This document shows positions 29,614 to 42,529 of a stretch of 64,000 nucleotides of DNA, one piece after another; the stretch's first letter is position 1; each line of letters starts with the position of its first letter. The stretch lies in NCBI RefSeq assembly GCF_005502745.1, contig NZ_SCNL01000002.1:1-64000 (forward strand), in the 5' to 3' direction. The notes under the pieces were generated by a model. It saw only the letters and a program-made list of their open reading frames with translations, did not search any database and was not told the origin of the DNA. Made by a program: the position numbers and the translations under genes. Source of the stretch: Sphingomonas sp. 3P27F8. Its GTDB lineage: Bacteria; Pseudomonadota; Alphaproteobacteria; Sphingomonadales; Sphingomonadaceae.

Positions 29614-30666
29614 TCACTCTTTCATCGCCTCCAGCAACCGCTTGACGTCCTGCCCGCGGCCACGCGGCAGAATGAGGATGTCATCCCCGCTCGCCACGAC
29701 GATGAGATCGCTCACGCCGACCATCGCGACGCGTGCGCGATCACTGCGCACCAGGCAGTTCGTCGTATCGAGCGCGATCACTTCGCCATTAAGGACATTG
29801 CCCTCACCATCCCGGTCGCTGATCGCGTGAAGCGCATCCCAGCTTCCCACGTCGCTCCACCCCATCGCGACGGGCACCACCGCAACGCGCTCGGCACGCT
29901 CCATCACCGCATAATCGATCGATTGGCTGCGAGCGCTGGCAAACGCCGCCGCGTCCGGGGTTATCCGCGTGCCATCTCGCGTCGCCAGGCCCATGGCGCG
30001 CGTGGTCGCTTCCACCATCGCGGGCTCGAAATTGCCCAGCGCATCGAGATAGGCATCGGCGCGAAACAGGAAGATGCCGCCGTTCCATACGTGGTCGCCG
30101 CTCGCGATCATCTTCTGCGCAGCTTCCAGCGGCGGCTTTTCAACGAAGCGATCGACCCGGTGGACACCCGGCACGATCGCCTCGCCCTCCTGGATATAGC
30201 CGTAACCGGTTTCCGGCCCGTCCGGCGTGATGCCGAACGTTATCAGCCACCCCTCATCCACCAACGGCATCGCGCGCGCGATCGCTTCGTGGAATGCCGC
30301 CACATCGGCGATGACATGATCGGACGGCATGACGAGCAACGGCGCCGTCCTGTCCTCCACCGCCAGCGCCGCCAGCGCGATCGCGGGGGCGGTATTGCGT
30401 CCCGCGGGCTCCAGGATCAGCGCCTGGGCGGGCAGCCCCATGGCATCAAGCTGCGCTTCCACCAGATCCGCATGGGCAGCGCTCGCCACCACGACCGGCG
30501 CAGCGAACCGCTCGGCCCGAATCCGCGACACGGTGAGCTGAAGCATCGTCTCCTCCGCGGTCAGCGCGAGCATCTGCTTTGGCATTTCGGGTCGCGACAT
30601 CGGCCACAGCCGGGTCCCCGATCCACCGGACAGGATGACGGGAACGATCGGCGAGGCAAGGGTCAT
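29614..30666 (-). CDS. Mannose-1-phosphate guanylyltransferase (single-domain)
   Basis: A 350-residue nucleotidyltransferase that makes GDP-mannose from mannose 1-phosphate and GTP. The N-terminal nucleotide loop VILSGGSGTRLWPMSRPEMPKQML is intact. VMPSDHVI supplies the metal-binding Asp, and GYGYIQEGE and RFVEKPPLEAAQKMIASGDHVWNGGIFLFRADAYL bind the sugar phosphate. The C-terminal phosphomannose isomerase half of bifunctional ManC/AlgA enzymes is absent, so only the transferase is encoded. GGAG lies 6 bases before ATG 30666. It diverges from the exopolysaccharide sugar transferase gene, suggesting a shared exopolysaccharide role. Confidence 0.92.
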   Translation of the reverse strand: MTLASPIVPVILSGGSGTRLWPMSRPEMPKQMLALTAEETMLQLTVSRIRAERFAAPVVVASAAHADLVEAQLDAMGLPAQALILEPAGRNTAPAIALAALAVEDRTAPLLVMPSDHVIADVAAFHEAIARAMPLVDEGWLITFGITPDGPETGYGYIQEGEAIVPGVHRVDRFVEKPPLEAAQKMIASGDHVWNGGIFLFRADAYLDALGNFEPAMVEATTRAMGLATRDGTRITPDAAAFASARSQSIDYAVMERAERVAVVPVAMGWSDVGSWDALHAISDRDGEGNVLNGEVIALDTTNCLVRSDRARVAMVGVSDLIVVASGDDILILPRGRGQDVKRLLEAMKE

Positions 30667-30826
30667 GCAGCACTCCAAAGTCTGTGGTTCTTCATCGCAA
30701 GGACAAATGCGCACGGCAATGGTTCGATCCGTCGCCGCGATTATTCGCTGCCTTCAGCCTTTCTTTGCCATTTCCTGCGATCAGGTGTCGGAGAAGCTTA
30801 CACGCGCGCGATCGGATGGCGACGGA

Positions 30827-32215
30827 ATGATAAGGGTTTTCAAGCATTACGTGCCGAACGCGGTGCTGCTGCTTGGGGTGCTCGACATTCTGCTGCTGCT
30901 GGCCGCCGCGGAATCCGGCTGGAAACTGCGGGCGTGGCAGATCGGCATCGACACCGGCCCGGTCTGGCCCCGCCTGCCGCAGTTGATAAGCTTTGCCGGG
31001 CCGTTGATGATCGCGATGGTGGCGGTCGGCGCCTATCAATCCGACGTTCTTGTTTCGATTCGGCAGGCGGCTATGCGGCTGATGGTCGCGGTGTCGCTTG
31101 GCGTCCTGTTCCTGTCGGTCCTGTTCTTCACCCTGCCGTCCGTCAGCCTGTGGCGCTCGAATCTTTTTTACGCGATGCTCTTCGCGACCCCTGGTCTGGT
31201 TCTCGTGCGACTGTTGTTCGGCGGGGCGCTGGGCAGCGAGCGGTTCAAGCGCCGTATCGTCGTGCTTGGATCGGGCGGGCGCGCGGCGCGCCTCGAGCGG
31301 CTTGAGAGAATGGCAGGATCGACATTCGTCATCGTCGGCTATGTCGCGATGGGAGAGCCGGAGACGCTGGTGCCGCAGGCGATCCCGCGCGCCGCGATCC
31401 ACAACCTCGCCGATCACGTGGTGAAGCTGAAGGCGGCCGAGGTGGTGCTCGCGATCGAGGAGCGTCGAAATTCGCTGCCGCTCAAGGATCTGCTGCGTAT
31501 CAAGACGACCGGCGTGCAGGTCAACGATTTCTCCGCGTTCATCGAGCGCGAGACCGGACGGATCGACCTGCAGACCGTGAACCCGTCCGCCCTGATCTTT
31601 TCCGACGGCTTTTCCTCGGGCCTGATACTGACCACAATCTTCAAGCGCGCATTCGATATCATTGCAAGCCTGCTCCTGCTCGTGCTCGCGCTGCCGCTGA
31701 TCCTCGTCACGGCGGTGGCGATCAAGCTGGAGAGCAAGGGCCCGGCTTTCTACCGCCAGCAACGCGTGGGGCTGTACAACGAGCCCTTCTACATCCCCAA
31801 GCTGCGCTCGATGCGGCAGGACGCCGAAATCGCCGGCACCGCGATATGGGCCGCGGAACACGATCCGCGCGTCACCCGCGTCGGTCGCATCATCCGCAAG
31901 GTGCGGATCGACGAATTGCCGCAATGCTGGAGCGTGCTGAAAGGCGAGATGAGTTTCGTCGGCCCGCGCCCGGAACGCCCCCAATTCGTCGCCGATCTGG
32001 AAATCGAGCTGCCGTATTACGCCGAACGCCACATGGTGAAACCCGGGATCACCGGCTGGGCACAGATCAACTACCCTTATGGCGCCTCCGTCGACGATGC
32101 GCGCCAGAAGCTGGAATATGACCTCTATTACGCGAAGAACTATTCGCCCTTCCTCGATCTGTTGATCCTGCTGCAGACATTGCGGGTGGTGCTCTGGCCC
32201 GCTGGCGCGCGCTGA
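30827..32215 (+). CDS. PEP-CTERM-type undecaprenyl-phosphate sugar transferase (TIGR03013-like)
   Basis: A 462-residue polyisoprenyl-phosphate glycosyl-1-phosphate transferase that starts exopolysaccharide repeat-unit synthesis on undecaprenyl phosphate. About four N-terminal membrane helices precede a Rossmann-like domain ([12 protein letters not shown]). A further helix ([20 protein letters not shown]) leads into the catalytic domain with [48 protein letters not shown] and [13 protein letters not shown]. The overall pattern fits the family found in PEP-CTERM/exosortase EPS loci. The start is taken at ATG 30827, but upstream in-frame starts exist. prsK follows after one base. Confidence 0.9.
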   Translation: MIRVFKHYVPNAVLLLGVLDILLLLAAAESGWKLRAWQIGIDTGPVWPRLPQLISFAGPLMIAMVAVGAYQSDVLVSIRQAAMRLMVAVSLGVLFLSVLFFTLPSVSLWRSNLFYAMLFATPGLVLVRLLFGGALGSERFKRRIVVLGSGGRAARLERLERMAGSTFVIVGYVAMGEPETLVPQAIPRAAIHNLADHVVKLKAAEVVLAIEERRNSLPLKDLLRIKTTGVQVNDFSAFIERETGRIDLQTVNPSALIFSDGFSSGLILTTIFKRAFDIIASLLLLVLALPLILVTAVAIKLESKGPAFYRQQRVGLYNEPFYIPKLRSMRQDAEIAGTAIWAAEHDPRVTRVGRIIRKVRIDELPQCWSVLKGEMSFVGPRPERPQFVADLEIELPYYAERHMVKPGITGWAQINYPYGASVDDARQKLEYDLYYAKNYSPFLDLLILLQTLRVVLWPAGAR

Positions 32216-32216
32216 C

Positions 32217-34271
32217 ATGCCGCCTTCGGTAACGCTTTGGACACATGCGCTGGCGGCACTGCTGTTTGGCGCGCTCGCGCTGACACAAATCAGGCGTGGC
32301 AGCGCCACGTTGCCGCGCGCGACATTCGTGCTGGCGCTGGGCGCAACGGCGCTGTGGGCGCTTTCGGTGGCTGGTATCGGATCTGGCGACGTGGCTACGC
32401 GGATCGCGGATGGCGCGCGAAATCTGACGTGGCTCGCCTTCATGTATATCCTCGCGCGGCGGCATACCGTGGCTGATAATCAACGCTGGCGCGCTGTCCT
32501 GTACGTCGCATGCGCCCTGCTGACGGTGCTCGCGACCGGGCTTGGGGTGGCGGAGGCCGCGAGCGAACTGTCACAGGCGGCAGCGGTGATCGCCCCTACC
32601 CGCCTGGCGATGCGCATGCTGGGCACGCTGGCGACGCTGCTGCTGGTCTATCGCATCCAGGCCGCGGCCACGCGGGGCGGCGTGCGCATCGTCGCACTCG
32701 CGCTTGCGATCATGTTCTCGCTCGACCTGCTGACCCACATCACCAGCATGACGAATCCCGGCTGGGCGCGGGATCTCGGCGCGATTCGCGGGGTTGGTCT
32801 GGTCGGGATTGCGCCGCTCTTCGGGATGGCGATCCATCGGGACGGCGAATGGACGCTGCAGGTTTCCCGCAGACTTGCTTTCGCGACCCTCTCGGCGCTG
32901 CTGCTCGGCGCGTATCTGGCAATCACCGGGCTGACCGCAGGCCTGCTCGCCGAATTGGGTGGAGACCGCGCGCGGATGGTGCAGACGGTTTTCGTCTTCG
33001 GCACCGCGGCCGCCGTGCTCACGATCGTTTCGACGCCCTGGTTAAGGGCGACCGCCAAGGTGCTGGTCGCCAAGCACCTCTTCTCGCATCGCTACGACTA
33101 TCGCGCGGAGTGGCTGCGCTTCAACGATACACTTGGCACTCCCGGCGAGAGCGCCGCGCCGCTGGCGGTGCGCGTCGTGAAGGCGGTGGCCGATGTCACC
33201 GATTCGCCGGGCGGACTGCTGCTGGTCGCTCGTGACGGGGCGCTTGAACGCGGCGCAGACTGGAACTGGCCCGCCGAAGACAATGATCCGACCGACAGCA
33301 ACGCGGCGCTGCACGCCTATCTGGCCAAGACACGCCGTATCATCGAGCTCGACGCGGTGCGCGGTGACACCGCGATCGCAGGCGACCGCGCGGCGACCCC
33401 CACGTGGCTGATCGAGCGGCCTGAGGCATGGGCGATCGTGCCGCTGCTTCACTTCGAGCATTTGACCGGCGCGCTGGTGCTCGCGCGTCCCCCGCTCGAT
33501 CGCGCGCTGGACTGGGAGGATTTCGATCTGCTCGGCGTAGCCGGACGACAGGTCGCGAGCTATCTCGCCGAGGATCGCGCGCACGACGCTTTGGCCGACG
33601 CCCAGCGCTTCGACGAATTCAATCGCCGCTTCGCCTTCATCATGCACGATCTGAAAAATCTCGTCAGCCAGTTGACGCTGCTGGCGCGCAACGCGGAGCG
33701 CCACGCGGACAATCCCGCGTTCCGCGCCGACATGGTGGAAACGCTGCGCGACTCGTCACAGCGGATGAACACGTTGCTCGCCCGCCTTTCGCAACATCAC
33801 GGCGGACGCGGCGAAGCGCTGCGACCGGTCGCGCTTCGCGCACTTGCGGAACGGATCGCCGCCGCCCGCCGAGCCCAGCACCCGATCGCGGTGACGGGCT
33901 TGGCCAGCGCGACGGCGATCGCCGATCCGGCCGGGCTGGAAACGTTGCTGGGTCACCTCGTCCAGAATGCGATCGAGGCGAGCGCCGCGACCACGCCGGT
34001 GGCGCTCAACATTCTGGCCGCCACGGATGGTAGCGGGGTCAGTGTGGAGGTGATCGATCGGGGCTGCGGCATGTCGCCGGCGTTCATTCGCGATCGCCTG
34101 TTCAAGCCGTTCGTGTCGAGCAAGGAAGGCGGCTTCGGGCTGGGCGCGTTTGAAGCGCGGCAACTTGCGGAGGCGATGGGCGGCAATGTTTCGGTGGAGA
34201 GCCGCCCCGGTGAAGGCACATGCTTCCGCGTCACGTTGCGCGCGGTGGGAGAATTGGAGCAGGCCGCATGA
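32217..34271 (+). CDS. prsK: PEP-CTERM system histidine kinase PrsK
   Basis: A 684-residue kinase with about eight N-terminal membrane segments (residues 1-290), a GAF-like domain (about 300-460) and a transmitter. The H-box is RFAFIMHDLKNLVSQL, with the phospho-accepting His in MHDLKN. The ATPase part has LVQNAIEASA, DRGCGMSP, FKPFVSSKEGGFGLGAFEARQL and GEGTCFRVTL. This matches PrsK, the sensor found with exosortase-linked EPS loci. It begins one base after the sugar transferase stop and overlaps prsR by 4 bp (ATGA). The activating signal is unknown. Confidence 0.9.
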   Translation: MPPSVTLWTHALAALLFGALALTQIRRGSATLPRATFVLALGATALWALSVAGIGSGDVATRIADGARNLTWLAFMYILARRHTVADNQRWRAVLYVACALLTVLATGLGVAEAASELSQAAAVIAPTRLAMRMLGTLATLLLVYRIQAAATRGGVRIVALALAIMFSLDLLTHITSMTNPGWARDLGAIRGVGLVGIAPLFGMAIHRDGEWTLQVSRRLAFATLSALLLGAYLAITGLTAGLLAELGGDRARMVQTVFVFGTAAAVLTIVSTPWLRATAKVLVAKHLFSHRYDYRAEWLRFNDTLGTPGESAAPLAVRVVKAVADVTDSPGGLLLVARDGALERGADWNWPAEDNDPTDSNAALHAYLAKTRRIIELDAVRGDTAIAGDRAATPTWLIERPEAWAIVPLLHFEHLTGALVLARPPLDRALDWEDFDLLGVAGRQVASYLAEDRAHDALADAQRFDEFNRRFAFIMHDLKNLVSQLTLLARNAERHADNPAFRADMVETLRDSSQRMNTLLARLSQHHGGRGEALRPVALRALAERIAAARRAQHPIAVTGLASATAIADPAGLETLLGHLVQNAIEASAATTPVALNILAATDGSGVSVEVIDRGCGMSPAFIRDRLFKPFVSSKEGGFGLGAFEARQLAEAMGGNVSVESRPGEGTCFRVTLRAVGELEQAA

Positions 34272-35614
34272 GCGATCGTCCGAAACTGTTGATTATAGAG
34301 GACGATATCGGTCTCCAGCGACAATTGCGCTGGGCCTATGACGGATATGAGATAGTCGTTGCGACCGATCGCGCCGAGGCGATCGACGCGCTGCGCCTGC
34401 ACGAACCGGCGGTCGTGACGCTCGATCTGGGCCTGCCGCCCGATCCCGACGGCACGAGCGAGGGGTTTGCAACGCTGGCGGACATACTTGCGCTGAAACC
34501 GGACACGAAGGTGATCGTCGCCTCCGGGCACGGCGCGCGCGATAGCGCGTTGCGCGCGATCGGCGATGGCGCGTGGGATTTCTACCAGAAGCCGATCGAC
34601 ATCGACACATTGGGCCTGATCGTCGCGCGTGCTTTCCACGTTCACGATCTGGAAGCCGAGAACCGGCAGCTGGCGGCCAGCGCGCGCGGGGCGACGATGG
34701 CCGGCCTGATCACAGCCGCGCCAGAGATGCTCAAGGTGATCCGCACGATCGAGCGCGTCGCCCCTGCCGACGTTTCGGTGATGCTACTTGGCGCAAGCGG
34801 CACCGGGAAGGAGTTGCTGGCCCGCGGGCTGCATGACGCATCACCGCGTCGCGGAGGCGCCTTCGTCGCGATCAACTGCGCCGCGATCCCCGAAACGTTG
34901 CTCGAAAGCGAACTGTTCGGGCACGAGAAAGGCGCGTTCACCGGCGCGGTCAAGACGACCGAGGGCAAGATCGAGCAGGCGCACGGCGGCACGCTGTTCC
35001 TCGACGAAATCGGGGATGTGCCGCTGCCGCTTCAGGTGAAGCTGCTGCGCTTTCTTCAGGAGCGGACGATCGAGCGGATCGGCGGCCGCCGCCCGATCGC
35101 GGTCGACACGCGGATCGTCTGCGCGACCCATCGCGACATCGACGCGATGGTGGCTGACGCCAGCTTCCGGGACGACCTGTATTACCGGTTGGCGGAAATC
35201 GTGATCCGCATCCCCTCTTTGGCGGAACGGCCTGGAGATGCCGCGCTGCTCGCTCGCCATTATGTCACCAAATATGCCAAGACGATGAACCCCGCAGTGA
35301 CGGGGCTGGCCCCGGATGCGCGCGGCGCGATCGACGGCTGGGGCTGGCCGGGCAACGTCCGCGAGCTGGAAAATCGCGTGAAGCGCGCCGTCATCATGGC
35401 CGATGGCAAGCTCGTCACCGCAGCCGACCTCGATCTCGCCGGGCCGGATGACGCCCCGATCAATCTGCGCAGCGCGCGCGAAACAGCCGACCGGATGGCG
35501 ATCCGTCGTGCGCTGGCGCGCGCTGATGGCAACATCTCGGGCACCGCGCGCCTGCTCGGCATCAGCCGCCCGACGCTTTACGATCTGCTCAAGAGCTACG
35601 ATCTGCATGATTGA
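34268..35614 (+). CDS. prsR: PEP-CTERM system sigma-54 response regulator PrsR
   Basis: A 448-residue NtrC-type regulator. The receiver domain has IIEDD, phospho-acceptor Asp in [10 protein letters not shown] (about 53) and Lys in YQKPID. The AAA+ domain has Walker [11 protein letters not shown], the sigma-54 contact loop GAFTGA, Walker [12 protein letters not shown] and the [12 protein letters not shown] segment. The C-terminal Fis-type HTH ends in [22 protein letters not shown]. It should activate RNA polymerase-sigma-54 at EPS or PEP-CTERM target promoters. Its ATG overlaps the prsK stop, and its own stop is overlapped by the TPR gene. Confidence 0.94.
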   Translation: MSDRPKLLIIEDDIGLQRQLRWAYDGYEIVVATDRAEAIDALRLHEPAVVTLDLGLPPDPDGTSEGFATLADILALKPDTKVIVASGHGARDSALRAIGDGAWDFYQKPIDIDTLGLIVARAFHVHDLEAENRQLAASARGATMAGLITAAPEMLKVIRTIERVAPADVSVMLLGASGTGKELLARGLHDASPRRGGAFVAINCAAIPETLLESELFGHEKGAFTGAVKTTEGKIEQAHGGTLFLDEIGDVPLPLQVKLLRFLQERTIERIGGRRPIAVDTRIVCATHRDIDAMVADASFRDDLYYRLAEIVIRIPSLAERPGDAALLARHYVTKYAKTMNPAVTGLAPDARGAIDGWGWPGNVRELENRVKRAVIMADGKLVTAADLDLAGPDDAPINLRSARETADRMAIRRALARADGNISGTARLLGISRPTLYDLLKSYDLHD

Positions 35615-37607
35615 GGGGCCGGCGACCTATCCGTTGTTGCGCCGACGCCGACGGCGGACGCCGCGAGCACGGCGGCGGGCACTGTGGATCCGGCTGGCGG
35701 CGATCTGCACCGGCAGCGTCGTCATCGTCCTCAGCATCATCGCGATCGCGCGGCACGCCGCAGCGCCGGATCCGGTCGCCGAAACGAAGGCGGCCAGAGC
35801 CGCGTTCGCGGCAGGCAATTACAGCGCGGCGCGCCATCATGCGGAGGCGATCGTTGCTGTTTCGCCGCGACGACCGGACGCGCTCATGCTGCTTGCCCGG
35901 GCAAACCTCTCGCTAGGCGACGCGGATCGGGCGGAGGGCGCGCTCAACCGTGCGTACCGTGCTGGAGTTGCGAAGGAAATCATCCGGCCGCTCCTCGCCG
36001 AGGCGTGGCTGCGGCAGGGCGATACAGACCGCGCGTTGCGCGCCACCGCGGGCGAGGATGCCGGTCCTGCCGTGATCCGCATCCATGCCCGCGCGCTGGC
36101 CGCCAGCGGCGATGTGACCGGCGCGACCGCCGCGCTTACCGCGTTGCTCGCCGCCCATCCCGATGATGCGTCGGCCTGGATCACGCTGGCACGTATCCGG
36201 CTGGACGCCGGCGATATCGGAAATGCGGATATCGCCGCGCAACGCGCGCTTTCAATTTCCCGGACCGACCCGATCGCGCTTACCCTGCGCGGCGAGATCG
36301 TGCGCAGCCGTTACGGCCTGAATGCTGCACTGCCGTGGTTCGAGGCGGCGCTCGCGCGTGACGCTTATTACCATCCGGCGCTGATCGAATATGCGGCGAC
36401 GCTGGGTGAATTGGGCCGTTACCGCGAGACGCTTGCCATCACCCGCCGTGCGCTGATCGCCCGGCCGGGAAGCCCACAGGCGCTGTATCTTCAGGCGGCA
36501 TTGGCGGCGCGCGCGGGTCGGATCGCGCTTGCGCGCGCGTTGCTGGCAAAAACGGAAGGTGCGATCGACGGCGTGCCGGGCGTGGTGCTGCTGAGCGGCG
36601 CGATCGCTTACGCCTCGGGCGACTATGAACAGGCCGTCGCGCGATGGCGAGAGCTGATCGGAAGGCAGCCGATGAACCTTGCCGCGCGACGGCTGCTCGG
36701 CGCGGCGCTGATCCGGTCGGGCGACCTGCCCGGAGCGCTGGATGTGCTTCGCCCCGCCGCGCTGCGCGAGGATGCGGACAGCTACACGCTCGCGCTTGTC
36801 GGCCGCGCGTTCGAGGCGAGCGGCGAGCGCGACTGGGCGGCCCGGTTCCTGGATCGCGCCGCCACCCCCAGCCTCGGCACCCCCGCCCCTTTCGCCAGCG
36901 ACGCGAGCGTCGAGGTACTCGCTGGCCAGGCTGCCGACGCACCGGGTGATCCGACCGCGATCGTTCCGCTCGTTCGAGCCATGCTTGAGGGAGGCGACCG
37001 GACCGGCGCCCTTTCCCGCGCGCAAGCGCTGGCAACTGCCTCGCCAGGCGCGCCGGCCGCTCAGTTGCTGCTTGGCGACACGCTGGCGATTGCCGGTCGT
37101 CATGCACCGGCATTGGCGGCCTATGCGCGCGCGGCGGACCTGCGCTTCGACCAGCCCGGATTTCTGCGGCTGACCGAGGCGGCGGCCCAATCCGGCAACG
37201 CCCTGCAGGGCGCACGCGCTGTCGCGCTGTATCGCGCCCAGAATCCCGAAGACATCGCCGCGCGCCGCATCCTCGCAAACCTCCAGCTTGGCGCGGGCCA
37301 ATGGAACGAGGCGATCGCCACGCTCGAAACGCTCGCCCGCACGGTAGGCCCGCGCGATACGCTGCTTCTGTCGCAACTCGCCTACGCCCATGCCGGCGCG
37401 GGCGATGGCGCGATCGCGCGGCGCTACGGGCGCCGCGCCTATGAACGCGCGCCGACCAACCCGACGACGGTCGACGCCTATGGCTGGGCGGCCTATGCGG
37501 ACGGCGATGTGACCACAGCGCGTATCCTGTTGCGAAAGGCCGTGACGCTCGCGCCTGCACGCGCCGATATACAGGGCCATCTTGCAACGGTGCAGTCAGT
37601 GCACTGA
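35607..37607 (+). CDS. Membrane-anchored TPR protein of the PEP-CTERM locus (PrsT-like)
   Basis: A 666-residue protein with a basic N terminus (LLRRRRRRTPRARRR), one membrane anchor at about 29-50 (LAAICTGSVVIVLSIIAIA) and then a long alpha-solenoid of about 15 TPR-like repeats to the C terminus. Examples are FAAGNYSAARHHAEAIVAVSP and LARANLSLGDADRAEGALNRA. The anchor orients the repeats to the periplasm. TPR proteins (PrsT) belong to exosortase-linked EPS loci and resemble assembly scaffolds, so this one likely supports polysaccharide export or secretion (inference). ATG 35607 overlaps the prsR stop by 8 bp. Confidence 0.82.
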   Translation: MIEGPATYPLLRRRRRRTPRARRRALWIRLAAICTGSVVIVLSIIAIARHAAAPDPVAETKAARAAFAAGNYSAARHHAEAIVAVSPRRPDALMLLARANLSLGDADRAEGALNRAYRAGVAKEIIRPLLAEAWLRQGDTDRALRATAGEDAGPAVIRIHARALAASGDVTGATAALTALLAAHPDDASAWITLARIRLDAGDIGNADIAAQRALSISRTDPIALTLRGEIVRSRYGLNAALPWFEAALARDAYYHPALIEYAATLGELGRYRETLAITRRALIARPGSPQALYLQAALAARAGRIALARALLAKTEGAIDGVPGVVLLSGAIAYASGDYEQAVARWRELIGRQPMNLAARRLLGAALIRSGDLPGALDVLRPAALREDADSYTLALVGRAFEASGERDWAARFLDRAATPSLGTPAPFASDASVEVLAGQAADAPGDPTAIVPLVRAMLEGGDRTGALSRAQALATASPGAPAAQLLLGDTLAIAGRHAPALAAYARAADLRFDQPGFLRLTEAAAQSGNALQGARAVALYRAQNPEDIAARRILANLQLGAGQWNEAIATLETLARTVGPRDTLLLSQLAYAHAGAGDGAIARRYGRRAYERAPTNPTTVDAYGWAAYADGDVTTARILLRKAVTLAPARADIQGHLATVQSVH

Positions 37608-37646
37608 CCCTTTGCGCCGCACGTCCGGCTGCGCTAGCCGCTCGTC

Positions 37647-38452
37647 ATGGAAGACACGCTCGCCCGCATCGCCGCCGCGCTGGAGCGGCTGGCTCCGCCC
37701 CCGCCCACGTCGGCCGACCCGCTCGCGCATCCTGCCTATGTCTGGCGGGAAAGGACGCTGACCGCGACCCGCACCTTCGCGCCGCTCGCGATCGAACTGT
37801 TGCAGGGCGTGGATGCGCAGAAGAAGATGCTGCACGACAATCTCGCGCGGCTTGCAGCGGGCCATGCCGCGCAGGACGTGCTGATGTGGGGCGCGCGCGG
37901 CACCGGCAAGTCGGCGTTGGTCAAATCCAGCGTGGCCGCGATTCAGGCCGAGGGCGGCGCAATCGCGCTGGTGGAGGTTGCGGCCGATCGCCTCGAGACC
38001 TTGCCGGAGCTGTTCGCCGCGATCGCGGATGTGCCGCGCGCGTTCGTACTGTTCCTCGACGATCTCGGAATCGAGGCCGCGGCCGATGCGCGCGCGCTGC
38101 GCTCGCTGTTACAGGGTGGCGCGGAGGAGCGACCAGCCAATGCGCGACTGGTCGTCACCTCGAACCGCCGGCATCTCGTGCCGCGCGACATCCGCGAGCA
38201 GGAGAATGCGATCAATCCGCGCGATTCGGTCGATGACCATCTCGCGCTGGCGGATCGCTTCGGGCTGAGCATCGGCTTTCACGTCGTGGATCAGGATCAT
38301 TATCTGGCGATCGTGCGCGGCTACGCCGAAAGCTACGGGCTTCCGTTCGACGCGAGCGACGCGATACAATGGGCCACCCGGCGTGGCAGTCGGTCTGGCC
38401 GGGTGGCGTGGCAATATGTCACTGATCTGGCGGGTCGCGCCGGTAAAGCGAT

Positions 38453-38456
<4 letters not shown>
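37647..38456 (+). CDS. DUF815-family AAA+ ATPase
   Basis: A 269-residue P-loop ATPase of the DUF815 family. Walker A is LMWGARGTGKSALVK (about 92), Walker B FVLFLDDLGIE (about 130), sensor 1 LVVTSNRRHLVPRD, and an Arg-rich lid follows (DRFGLSIGFHVVDQDHYLAIVRGYAESY). The N terminus (EDTLARIAAALERL) is a coiled helix. The function is unknown in the literature I can recall; the architecture is AAA+ helicase/chaperone-loader-like. It is a single gene 39 bp after the TPR gene. Its stop overlaps the convergent uup stop by 4 bp. Confidence 0.88.
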
Positions 38457-40234
<1,778 letters not shown>

Positions 40235-40262
40235 GACGGCGGCAGATAGGAGGGTGGCCGGA

Positions 40263-40297
40263 TAAAGAAAAGGCCGGGAACGCCAAGCTCCCGGCCC
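40263..40297 (-). terminator. Rho-independent terminator of groESL (distal)
   Basis: On the minus strand, GGCCGGGA (40296-40289) pairs with TCCCGGCC (40279-40272) over a 9-base loop and is followed by TTTTCTTTAT. It is an 8-bp GC-rich stem with a proper U tract, about 125 bp downstream of the groEL stop. Confidence 0.8.
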
Positions 40298-40380
40298 AAT
40301 CCTGATGCGGAACTGGAGACGGCAGGGCCGCCAGCCTCAGGCCAGACCGGGTCGGCTATGCCGCCCGGCCCGCCCGTTCC

Positions 40381-40421
40381 GATTTTCCGTCCGGGGCAGC
40401 ATTCACTGCCCCGGCTGAAAA

Positions 40422-40423
<2 letters not shown>
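40381..40423 (-). terminator. Hairpin directly after the groEL stop (proximal terminator or 3' stabiliser)
   Basis: Outer arms GATTTTC (40381-40387) and GAAAATC (40417-40423) flank an inner 9-bp stem CCGGGGCAG / CTGCCCCGG (40391-40399 and 40406-40414) with a 6-base loop. The helix begins inside the groEL stop codon. It lacks a following U tract, so it may protect the transcript end while the distal site terminates. Confidence 0.6.
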
Positions 40424-42095
<1,672 letters not shown>

Positions 42096-42110
42096 TTACG
42101 GCCGAAAAGC

Positions 42111-42401
42111 TCAGGCCTCGACGATGCCGAGGATATCGCTTTCCTTCATGATGAGCAGGTCTTCGCCGTTCACCTTGACTTCGGTGCCGGACCACTTTCC
42201 GAACAGGATGCGATCGCCGGCCTTCACGTCGAGCGGCGTAACCTTGCCGTCCTCGCCCTTGGCGCCCGCACCGGCGGCGACCACTTCGCCTTCCTGCGGC
42301 TTTTCCTTGGCGGTGTCGGGAATGATGATCCCGCCGGCCGTCTTCTCTTCCGCTTCAACGCGGCGAACGAGAACACGGTCGTGCAACGGACGAAAGTTCA
42401 T
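42111..42401 (-). CDS. groS: Co-chaperonin GroES (10 kDa)
   Basis: A 96-residue GroES, the lid of the GroEL cage. The start [20 protein letters not shown], the mobile-loop region [16 protein letters not shown] with the GroEL-contacting Ile-Ile-Ile and the roof segments are typical. ATG 42401 has AGAGGG about 7 bases upstream; the in-frame upstream start at 42443 lies beyond the ribosome-binding site and inside the CIRCE region. It is first in the groESL operon. Confidence 0.98.
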   Translation of the reverse strand: MNFRPLHDRVLVRRVEAEEKTAGGIIIPDTAKEKPQEGEVVAAGAGAKGEDGKVTPLDVKAGDRILFGKWSGTEVKVNGEDLLIMKESDILGIVEA

Positions 42402-42436
42402 TGCTATACCCTCTCTAAAGGCAATGTGACAATTTC

Positions 42437-42463
42437 TTGGCACTCAGCGAATGCGAGTGCCAG
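42437..42463 (-). promoter_or_regulatory. CIRCE element (HrcA operator) of groESL
   Basis: TTGGCACTC-N9-GAGTGCCAG closely matches the CIRCE consensus TTAGCACTC-N9-GAGTGCTAA, with an 8-bp perfect inverted repeat and the exact 9-base spacer. It lies 35 bases upstream of the groES start and just after the predicted transcription start, where HrcA binding would block transcription at normal temperature. hrcA itself is not in the window. Confidence 0.92.
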
Positions 42464-42470
42464 CAGCCGG

Positions 42471-42499
42471 CATATGTGGGGGACGCCGCGCACCGTCAA
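42471..42499 (-). promoter_or_regulatory. Predicted sigma-70 promoter of groESL
   Basis: On the minus strand, -35 TTGACG (42499-42494), a 17-base spacer and -10 CATATG (42476-42471) put the start at about 42464, at the edge of the CIRCE repeat. Spacing and the CIRCE position fit the usual groESL arrangement in alphaproteobacteria. No sigma-32 site was assigned. Confidence 0.65.
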
Positions 42500-42529
42500 T
42501 GGCGAGGGGCCGAATTTTTTGGTCGCGCG

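Noticed and set aside
30667..30826. Sigma-54 promoter upstream of the sugar transferase, possibly controlled by PrsR
   Set aside because: The best candidate has GG and GC elements spaced by 9 rather than 10 bases, in the wrong orientation for the sugar transferase, so it fails the -24/-12 rule.
30692..32443. 583-codon frame antisense to the sugar transferase
   Set aside because: Shadow of a gene with clear family motifs; the translation is rich in Arg, His and Gln with no structure.
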